A stretch of 64,000 nt of DNA from Alectoria sarmentosa. Lineage: Eukaryota; Ascomycota; Lecanoromycetes; Lecanorales; Parmeliaceae. The position numbers and the translations under genes are program-made. The notes under the pieces are model-generated. The model searched no databases. It was not told the origin of the DNA and saw only the letters and a program-made list of their open reading frames with translations. The stretch spans positions 124,001 through 188,000 of the forward strand of contig WOGZ01000023.1 of NCBI GenBank assembly GCA_009733775.1, written 5' to 3'. The first letter of the stretch is position 1. Each line of letters opens with the position of its first letter. This document shows, in pieces, positions 55,654 through 64,000 of this stretch.

Positions 55654-57619
55654 TCATACCTTCTTCCATACGAGGAGACGTTTCAATATACCCGGTTGAT
55701 CCTTCGTCACGAAAGAGATAGCCCGGTCACCCACCAGCTCAGCAGATGCTGCATCTGTATCTTCGGGCCTTTTTTCTTGCTCTGCAGCGATCTGCCCAAT
55801 CTTCCTACGAATATTTCGGAATCAATATTGCTTCTTCAAGGTAAGAAGTTTTGCTGATGAGACAAGTCCAGGAGAAGAAAAAGGGTCTTGTTCCCGTATG
55901 TTCTCTCGCGACTCAGAATTTGGAACGAAACCGGGAAGAACAACTAACCAGATTCGCAAGAACCACATGCACACGGCCGCCGCTACGTACATGAAACCTG
56001 TAAAGATCTGGGCGTGAAGATAGATATTTCCAATTTTTTGTCTAAGCTCGAGTGCTACTGGCTCAGCGACTGAGCGGCATTAGCCAGGCACTACAGAATG
56101 AATGTTTGAAGTGTATCTGTGCGACTCACATGTCGTAGGAAGGACCAAGACTATCCAAACGATAGACAGCGCAGATGGTAACTCTTTCAAGCCCACGACT
56201 TCGGCACCAACAGGGGCAATTGTCGTCCAAAAGGTGCCGGCTACAGTTCCCACGATGATAGCGAAGAAGACCAAGACTCCAAAGCTCCTGGCGAATATCC
56301 AAATGACGAAGCAGAATAGGCCTCCAATGAACGTGCAAAGTCCAGCCAGGTTGATGGGTCCAGCCTTGTCGGAGAAGATTCCTACAAGAGGACGACCAAG
56401 CGCCTGCCCAAGGTTGAGTACTGCCCCAATAATCGACCCCTGCTGTGCACTCAGCCCAATGCTGGTGGCGTAATTTGGTAACGAAAACAGCAAGACGATG
56501 TAGCCCATCATGCTGAAGAAACCCCATCCCAGCAAGAGTAAAAAGGCTGGCCTTTTAAATAGCGTGTAGTCGAAGGCCAATTGAATCGATCCAACAGCCT
56601 TGTTCCGGTCCCTTATTAGCATCGCGCAGGAGCAATTGACCACGCAGGCCAGTATCCCTAGTATTCTGAACGCCCACTCTACCCCGAGTCGACCAATCAT
56701 CGCGTTTGTAGCCAAACCTAAATGATTTCGAGGTCAGCATATCGCCGTTGGGAACGGATAGGAGTGGTGAGACCGGTCCCGGGAGTGGTTCACTCCGGCA
56801 ACAGATCTTGCAGCTCAGGTCGCTGCACGAATCAGGCAGAGATAGCTCAGAAACGATAACTTACTGTACATTAAGCCCCCAAGGCCACTACCCGCAGTGC
56901 CAATACCATTGGCAAGGCCCCTCTTCTTTGTAAACCATTGTGGCACAATACCGACAGAGCCCACGAACAGAAACCCCATGCCAAAGCCGAAGCAGATACC
57001 TTGACTAAGAAACAGCTGCCATATCTCATGTGTGAATGATGCACTGATTAATGCAAGAGTCTCAAGGGCAACGCCGAGTAGCAATGTAGTTCTTGTTCCA
57101 CGTACTCGTGTAATGTAGGTTGCGAGTGGCGATATGAGCAATGCTGGATAATGAAATCGGAATCAGTCTTGCATGTTTATGAGGGGTATGACAAGCTTTG
57201 AAAGACGTCCAGAGAGTGGAAGCTCCCAAGACATGTCTCATGACTCAATATTTGGTTCAAAAGAGGAAACATGGACTCCGAAAGTACGTACCCTGGGATA
57301 TGGAGAGACCTCCGACAAAGGCAAACTCCAACGCTGAAGCTCCGGGGTAATAGTCATTGGCCAAGTAGTAAGCAAGAAAGACGCCGTAGGAAGAGTTGAT
57401 GCCCCACGTATGTGCGTTTATGAAGAAAGTACATCCCACGCAGACCCAACCGAAGCCTCCATCTGGAGGCTCGTCCACCTCTTTCTTTTCTTCAATCTGT
57501 GGCTGATCTACGCCTAGTGCCGCGATCGCTGCTTCTGAACCGAGAGGGGAATGTTTCCGATCATCGGCACATGCTTTTGCATCAGCGTGGGGGGGATCCT
57601 TGGTGAAGGCGACGGCCAT
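55654..57619 (-). CDS. MFS transporter, monocarboxylate-permease (MCT) type
   Basis: Exons are 57619-57292, 57143-56865, 56717-56130, 56069-55949 and 55804-55654, giving 488 residues with consistent phases. The entry motif EPPDGGFGWVCVGCTFFINA at about residue 50 is the MCT family hallmark, followed by WGINSSYGVF. Twelve hydrophobic segments can be counted, including GICFGFGMGFLFVGSVGIVP, KKRGLANGIGTAGSGLGGLM and QGSIIGAVLNLGQALGRPLV. The C-terminus is hydrophilic (EKRPEDTDAASAEL) and ends RLLVWKKV. Fungal members transport carboxylates or unknown metabolites, so the substrate cannot be named. Confidence 0.88.
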
Positions 57620-58023
57620 GGGAGGGTTGGGGGATGAGGATTTCAGGATGTCGAGGGTATAAAGGGTGGTGGAATGGCATGATTGCACTGCTGACTGACT
57701 GCTGGTATTGGATTGGTACGGAAAATTTGGTAGGTAGGTACTGAGAACATGTGAAAGCAAAGTAAAATCCAACTAATTGCCGAATATCCAGTTTATTCCC
57801 GGCTAGATTATGACAAAGACGCACCTCAAAAGTCACAAACATTGCCGTCACGTGTCCAAGTCTGAGATGCTGGGTCAGTTTGTGAGTGCTCGGATTAGGA
57901 AAAACTGTACTTGGACAATGAAAAGTGAAGAGTGAAGAGTGGTCTCATAGCACCAATGCTTCTCAATTCTCTCTATCTCTTCGCGACATTTCCCTCCTTC
58001 CCCTTGTTCTTCCTCTCGCTATT
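57620..58023. other. Promoter region of the MFS gene
   Basis: No gene is seen. Short GAAGAGT direct repeats lie near 57925. Confidence 0.4.
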
Positions 58024-59157
58024 TCAACCCTCTAGCTCCACGCTGCCCCAGACATTCAGAAGCTTCTGTTGCAATCTTCCCAAAGCTTCGTAAAAACGTT
58101 CAAAGTCCTGATGGGAATCCTCCTTGCCTGGTAAGTGAAACTGCGTTGCATAGTCATGCAAGCTGCCCAGTGCCAGTCTCAAGTCGATCGCTCTGGTTTT
58201 CAAGTCTTGCTTCTGCTTCTCCAACTGTGACTTGTGCTTCTTGACTACCTCCTGCAGCATCCCTAGACCAAGACTGCCATGATTTCTTATCATCGACGCC
58301 ACCCTTTCCTCCTCTACGCTCTTCTCCACAGTCTTTGCACGCTTCAGGATGACGATATCCCGTAGAGCCGAATCCGAGTCAGGAGTGCTCTCGAAGATTG
58401 CGTTGATGACCTCCCCAAAGAGAGAGTAATATTACAAGCGATTTGGCATTTCTTGAACTTAGTTTTTGCCAATTCTTTCAGCGCAGGTATGTTGTGTTTT
58501 TCTGCAAGAGCATACACACGGACGTTGTTCATGCGCTTACAATAGGAGGTCATTGCATCGTTTAGCACTTTTGACTTCGAGCTTAAATCTACCACATGGC
58601 CATCTAGATTCTGTGATGCAGCTACGGCCACGGCTTGGGAAGCATCCATGTCGTCATAATCGAGGGTGTAGAGGTGTGTCAACATGTGTCGAAACTTGGA
58701 TTGGTCGTCATCGTAGTGTGATTGTTGCAGTAATTGCCTGCTACAAACACACTATCAGCAGCTTCATTTATTCATGGGTCGGCCGGTTATGCACCTTGAA
58801 ACCCGAATCACATGCCGCAGCGAAGAATTCGGAGCGTTGACATATGATGGCGCGGTGGACCTTGTAGAGGTCGGATCCGCGACGGATTGTGAGGTCGGAA
58901 TACTTTGAAGAGCCAAAGAGGTTACTCAGGCTGCTGACGAGTTCGTTTTGATGAATGTCGCCATGTTGATCAGTGATGTTGTGGTCCTTCGGCTTGTGTT
59001 CCTTGCTGTGAAGATGAGAATTTTTGGATGTTCGAAGGCGAACTTCTGAGCGATGTATGGAGAAACGTTCGAACCTTGAATCAAACTGAATCCGTTGACT
59101 ATTGGTCTCTAATCCACTATGCACCCTTCGCGAATTCGCATTGGTCGCAAACCTCAT
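58024..59157 (-). pseudogene. BTB/POZ domain protein, apparently frameshifted (paralogue 1)
   Basis: The order of parts is right for a fungal BTB protein: SSLSNLFGSSKYSDLTIRRG, VHRAIICQRSEFFAAACDSGF, then HMLTHLYTLDYDD, VRVYALAEKHNIPALKELAK, and ESTPDSDSALRDIVILK with a coiled tail. Two junctions fail. The intron after SGFK (GTGCAT to GTAG) leaves exon 2 in the wrong phase, and no alternative donor fixes it. Near 58405-58425 the frame must slip by one base between CNITLSL and GEVINAIF with no possible intron. A functional protein would need changes at both places. The final frame 58329-58024 is Lys/Glu-rich. Confidence 0.6.
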
Positions 59158-59289
59158 GACGCTGAACAGTCTTCAATCCTTGACGAAGATGCTGTCGTGG
59201 GCCATCTTTAGCTTTTGTTAAAGTTTAATTATCAAATCTATATCTTGGGAAGACATATAGCTGCCATATTCCAGCCCAAGCTCACCATG

Positions 59290-59985
59290 ATCTCTGATCG
59301 TATTGCTCAGGCGATCGCTAGATTTCGGTGCTGCAGTGCGAGCAGAAGTCAATAACGACGTTACGCAGTCCCTAATCCGTGACAGAGGTAGTCCCGAATA
59401 TGGCAGTAATGATTAGGAACGCCATGACTTGGGAGCTCCGAGCCACAACAACTCGCGAAATTTTGCCGTTGCGAGCTTCTTCAACTTGCCAATGTCGTAC
59501 TTTTGTGCTATTGCGCCCACTACCACATTGTTCATCATCTTGGCATGCTTCAATAGCTCTTCTGCCAAGAGCGGCGTAGTCACGGTGGTCAGAGCTTGGG
59601 ATGTGACCATTTTCGTCCCGTTGGCCATGTGATGTTGGGTTGAAGCAGCATCTCCTTCGTCGTCATAGGCGAGAGTGTAAAGGTGAGTCAACATTCGATG
59701 TAGAGTTGGGGGATCATCCTTCTCGAGGACAATGGTGGAAATTTGCGCCTCCTAAAATAGCAGTTTTAGCACAATATTACACCTTACCAGATGTCGGACA
59801 AGGAGATCATACACCTGGAGCTGTTTATCACAAGCTGCAGTGAAGGATTCTGAAGGAGGGCAGACAACGGCTTGATGGAGCTTGAAGTCTTGAGAGCCGC
59901 AGCGGACGTTCATGTCTGAATATGTAGACGACTCTAGAATATCAGAATAGCTTCTGGCCAAGCCGCGAATGTGGATCTCTGCCAT
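59290..59985 (-). pseudogene. BTB/POZ domain protein, apparently truncated (paralogue 2)
   Basis: Exon 1 (59985-59815) reads MAEIHIRGLARSYSDILESS and YSDMNVRCGSQDFKLHQAVV. A phase-0 intron joins it to 59751, giving DDPPTLHRMLTHLYTLAYDD and VVVGAIAQKYDIGKLKKLAT. The frame then stops at 59413 after KSWRS. Beyond it, sequence in other frames still resembles the paralogue: GTTSVTD, stop, GLRNVVIDF, then SNTIRDHGELGLE compared with ASMIRNHGSLGLG. So at least one stop and one frame change cut off the C-terminal part. The similar order of parts and adjacency point to tandem duplication. Confidence 0.6.
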
Positions 59986-60545
59986 CTTGATGAAATGCGG
60001 TAGAAGTCCTAGACAGCCAGGTGTCTGAGCTTTGGGGACAATCTCGAAATCACAGGAATGCTGTCGTCAACACGTCTGAAACCTTCGACAGCAAAAGATT
60101 AACACGATAGTCTGATATTGATCTGGAAAGCAAGGGTAAGATTGTGAGGCAGCAGGGTGCGTCGTCGATTCCGGTGACGAGGTGGCAGTGAACTGCTATG
60201 TTGATTGGTGAAAGCTCACGTGAACCAAAGACTTCGAATGCTCCTGAGATTTAACGAGTGAAGCGAGAAATGAGTTTCTTTAAGGTGAAAATCTCTCGAA
60301 ACGAATTGTTTGAAGTGATCGTATCCTGAGATTCAGCTTGTATTAGTTATGGAAGTATGCAAGATTTCGTCAGCGAAAAGCTACGCATGCTTTGATAAGA
60401 CCCATTCTAGGATTTAATAGATGATGCAAAGTATGCAAAGTCTAATGGATCATTTACGCATGCAGAAACATCCCGTGGTTTTTGGTTTTCAGGTCGCTGT
60501 CCAAAGCTTGTTGATTTTCAATTCAACCTCCTACTCCTCAATCAA
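59986..60545. other. Intergenic region
   Basis: No gene is recognised. A direct repeat GATGCAAAGTATGCAAAGT lies near 60422. Confidence 0.4.
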
Positions 60546-63192
60546 TTAAGCCTTCAACCTACGTTCCTCACACGTTACACACACCGGCTTCTCCTCATCT
60601 TCCCTGATAAAGAACCTGCCATCATCGAACTGACCTCCACACTCCTGAAAATAAGGTATTAGCATTTTTATTTTACACCTTTCATGTCTCTTTTTTACTT
60701 ACCACACAGCAGAAGCAGTCCACGTGCCACTCGCTCCCCAGAGCGCTTACACCACCCTCGACAACGGGTTTCCTGCACCCTTTGCACTTCCCACTAAACT
60801 TCCCAGCATGGCATCCTACACACCACGCGTACCCGTTCTTCTCAACAAATGGCGTCTTCACATCGAAAGGATCACCGCACTCCGCACAGAAGAAATGGCC
60901 TACGTGCCATGATCCACCGCAGGCAAGAACGACTTCAGACTCAATGGGCGTTTTGCAGCTGCGACAGCGTGGTGAATAGAGCTCATGATAATCAAGATGG
61001 CAGTAGAAGCGTAGAGATGAATCTCCGTCATCGGCTGCTGTTTCACCTTCTTTTTCATCAGGCAGAACATGGATATTGCAAGCTACGCGATTTTCAATGC
61101 GTTCAAGGCGAGCGGCGCGGGCAGAGTCGGGCTCGGGGTAGAAGGCGACGCATTCCAGGGGTTCGGCGCAGTGGTGGCAGGTGAAGCAGTGGGGATGAAA
61201 GCGTTGGGACGCGGCGCTGACGATGCGGCCTTCGATGGGGAGAGCGCAGGCGGCACACTGAGCTGTAGCTCGGCGGGAGGATGGCGTCCAGTGCAGCTTG
61301 GATGAGTGAACTGGAGTCGTTGAAGAATGGTGAGGAAGAGGACGATTAGCTGGTGACGAGCGAGATCTGCTTGAAGGAGATGGTAGAGGTCGCGTGGTAG
61401 GTGGGTCCTCAGGTAGCGAGACGGTTGGTATTGGAGCATTGGAGATAGAGATAGATGGTATGGAAGGTGGATTGATGGGTGGCGCTTCATCGATATGGAT
61501 AGAGGGCGGGTCGGGCACATTGATCGTTGGCACTATGGGCGCCGAAGCTGTTGATCCTGGCATTTGAGGCTTGAATTGAAGCCTCGAAGGGACCGCAGAT
61601 GGACTATCTGAGCAAAATTCTTCCTGCGGGTTTGTTTCTTTTGACTTCCAAGCTTGCTCGAAGCTAACGATTGGCCTTCCAGGGCGATTGCTGATAACGG
61701 TTGGGGAAGGCAACTTCGGGCTTCTATCCTTCATCCGCATAGTTGTAGCCGCTCTGATATCATCGCTACGAACCTCCTTGCCGCTTTTGATTACTGGAAA
61801 ATCTGGGTGGCTGTCTGCTTGATTGGCAATGACTGGGCCCGGCGGCGTTGAGACCGGTGAATTCTTCAAGTAGGAGGGATTGCGAGATTGAGAGGGTGGA
61901 TTTCTGTGGATTTCGGACCGAAAGACTCTCATTTTGTCTTCCGCAGAGGAAAATCTTGATCGAATGAAAGACTGACTTCCAGTACGGTCTTTGGACATTG
62001 TATTGCGGTTCTTCGTAACGAGTGGTGCAGGTATCCTGCTTTGATCTGATCTAGCGGCTTCAGACGTCTTCTTGTCGGAGTCTGGCTCCTCATAGATCTT
62101 ATCCTCAGGGTTCCTGAATAGCCCACCACTCACATCCCGTGCTCTGGGTCCACTAGATCGACGGCGACCTGATCTCTTGGGCAAAGCTCTGTTGTTCAAA
62201 CTCATGTAGGCTTTCTTCTGTGGTGAGTCCCACAACACATGGCCCGTTTCTTTGCAAGGGTGGGCCTCTTCGCTGAGCTTTTCGGGTTCTGCGAATGTGA
62301 TAATTGTATTGCGAATTGTTTGTGACAGGTCAATGTTGCTTTTACAAGACTTTGATGTGTTGGAGACAGACCGATAGCTTGTAGCGGATTCGCCTGTTGC
62401 TACACCCTGCTCTGCATGCAGTCCAACGCTCTGGCTCCGAGCATGTGCTCCCTTCTCAAGATGTTGTTTGTAGCTGCGTAGCCGATTTGAATTCATCTGT
62501 GGCATTGCTTGATTTCTGTGTTTCCAGACGAGCTCTGACGCTTCACCTTGAGCAGCGGCGTGAATCTTTGCCTCGTCCCGCAAATCCATGTCCTCTAGCG
62601 CTTCCCTCAAGGATCGAGCTTCCTGCTTCTCCATCCATCGCATCCCACTCTCTCTGTATGTTCCACTCGGAGTTATCGGAGGCATTCTCAGTATTGTAGA
62701 AGTTGAAAACTTCCGTGAAGCCACACCCGCACTGAGTTCTCCTAAGGCTGCGTCTGCAGCTGGCATGTCCATCTGCGCTCGTCTATGCGACAGTGCACTC
62801 ACAGATCTCTCATTCTTTGGGTCCCTGTTTGGATCGGCTTGTTGCGTTGAGTATGAGGGTCGGAATGATAGAGCTGAGGACGCTCTGACGTAGGGCTCTG
62901 GCGTGGATGTGGCCGCTCGGCCAGGGCATGGTCGAGAGCCACCTGGTCGCGCAGGCCGGTTGACTCGAAGGTCTTTCAGATAATGAGCCTCCCAATCTTT
63001 GTGCGAGCTGTGGATTGGTTCAGGTTTCAAGGTCGACGACGAAGCGAAAAACTTCAAACCGGAAGATCGCCTTCTTGGGACTCTAGGAGCGCTTGGTCGG
63101 TAGGCGAGTTCATCTAAGGGTACTGTGGAGTCATCTACACCTCCAATATCACCATGCTCATCTCGGTGTCTCGACCTTTGCAGTAAGCTCAT
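60546..63192 (-). CDS. Three-LIM-domain protein, paxillin-like (Pxl1 type)
   Basis: Exons are 63192-60703 and 60644-60546, giving 862 residues. The first 640 residues are disordered, basic and Ser/Pro-rich, with LKFFASSSTLKPEPIH near the start. Three LIM zinc-binding domains fill the C-terminus. LIM1 is CAACALPIEG with HPHCFTCHHC. LIM2 is CRSCKTPIES with WHVGHFFCAEC and WCVGCH. LIM3 is CKGCRKPVVE with WHVDCFCC and, in the second exon, ECGGQFDD and VCVTCEERRLKA. The single intron lies inside LIM3. Fungal paxillin-like proteins act at sites of polarised growth and the septal ring. This role is by family, and the exact orthologue is not certain. Confidence 0.88.
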
Positions 63193-63829
63193 TGTCGAAC
63201 TTTCAATGAGGTCCAGGAACAAGGCGCTTAGAGTTGGTGAAAATAATGCTTAGTGGAACAGTGGGCTCCTAGAATTGAGTTTTCAAACGGGTGTAGGAAT
63301 GTAATATGGTTGATAATTCTGCGAAGGAATGATGCGCGATTTAGTAGAAGCGTGGAATGTTCAAGATGGTGCAACGAAGGTTTTTGTTTTCGATGGTCTA
63401 AAAATGGGCGTGGGGTCAACACCAATCAGGTTGGCCCAGCAGCAAATTTGGCGCGAAATCTGCGACACCATCTCGTTAAAGCTTAGACCACAGAAGATCA
63501 TTTCACCTTCCTGACAATTGCGAAGAGTAGAGAGATGTCAGTTGGATGAGCAGCTGACAATAAAGCGCAATGAACGAAAAGCTCCACGAGCTTTAGGAAG
63601 AAGTATAGGAAAGCCCGTCAGCAAAATAAATCTAGGTCAGTCATAGTCCTCTGAGTTGTGAAGCTGTTGTTTCTGGTTGCATCCGCCAGGCTAAGTCGTA
63701 ACTACATCCTTCATCGATTTCGTGTATATCCTTGCTGTCAGTTGTCAACGATCTTGAGGAAAGACTCCTCCTGACTCCTCCTGTGTCAGATCCATGTCGA
63801 TTGATTCAATTTATCACCCTCACCGCCCA
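63193..63829. other. Promoter region of the LIM gene and upstream DNA
   Basis: Short frames on both strands at 63228-63514 have no domain. No gene is supported. Confidence 0.45.
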
Positions 63830-64000
63830 TGTCTCTTCGCCGCCTCCCAGTAGTTGCAAATGTCTTGCTCTTAGCCTCTCCCGAACAAGATCACTCTGAA
63901 TGCTTTCAGCATGTCAGGCCAGTAAGTCACATCGTTGTTTGAGCCCTCTCGAGTATTCTCCACTCTGCCAATGGATAACTTATACGTAGTAGTCAATTGA
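63830..64000 (+). CDS. Possible first exon of a gene running off the window
   Basis: An ATG at 63830 opens a frame (MSLRRLPVVANVLLLASPEQ) that reaches GTAAGT at 63932. A second ATG at 63911 in another frame also leads into the same donor, and a TAG acceptor lies near 63990. Too little is present to name a product or choose the start. Confidence 0.2.

Overview
This window is nuclear DNA of a filamentous ascomycete (Pezizomycotina). Short GT-AG introns, mostly about 50-70 nt with CTAAC/CTAAT-like branch points, interrupt most genes. The gene content is typical of the group: SskB-type MAPKKK, beta-tubulin with the usual many small introns, Pex20, Rsc7/Npl6, a 2-oxoglutarate oxygenase and a paxillin-like LIM protein. 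I cannot fix the class from sequence alone; a dothideomycete or related lineage is a guess. I rebuilt exon models by hand, joining frames and checking intron phase, so most boundaries below are explicit predictions.

Layout. 1-4.8 kb: the C-terminal part of a TRAPPC11 (Gryzun) gene on the minus strand whose 5' half is not found, followed by AT-rich, gene-free DNA holding two copies of a MITE with a TA target site. 4.8-7.1 kb: the mitochondrial glycine carrier Hem25/SLC25A38, the phospholipid methyltransferase Opi3, and an extraordinary tRNA-Leu(AAG) gene. 8.5-10.2 kb: a Whi2-like BTB protein. 11.9-17.5 kb: Pex20 and Sec13 (divergent), then an F-box protein. 18.4-25 kb: a secreted GPI-type PQQ sugar dehydrogenase-like protein, a single-pass Ser/Thr-rich membrane protein, and small hypothetical genes. 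26.1-32.3 kb: P5C dehydrogenase, Apq12, GPN3 and S-adenosylmethionine synthetase, with a third MITE in the promoter shared by the last two. 32.3-36.2 kb: a long gene-poor stretch before Rsc7/Npl6. 39.9-44.2 kb: the HOG-pathway MAPKKK SskB. 45.5-50.1 kb: a 2-oxoglutarate oxygenase with an apparent frameshift and an ammonium permease with clustered GATA sites upstream. 50.7-57.6 kb: a Tat-SF1/Cus2 splicing factor, beta-tubulin and a monocarboxylate-type MFS transporter. 58.0-60.0 kb: two neighbouring BTB/POZ paralogues that both look broken. 60.5-63.2 kb: a three-LIM-domain protein.

The most striking object is the tRNA-Leu(AAG) gene at 6890-7089 (minus). Besides a normal 16-nt anticodon-loop intron, it carries two further insertions of 50 and 52 nt, one in the D-loop and one at the variable-arm/T-stem junction. 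Each begins with a canonical mRNA-type donor (GTACGT, GTATGT), has a CTAAT-type branch point and ends in AG. Removing all three gives a complete 82-nt class II tRNA-Leu with every helix paired. This suggests spliceosomal-type introns inside a Pol III tRNA gene; I know of no described example in fungi. Otherwise the window is mostly housekeeping genes, so most other findings concern repeats and damaged genes.
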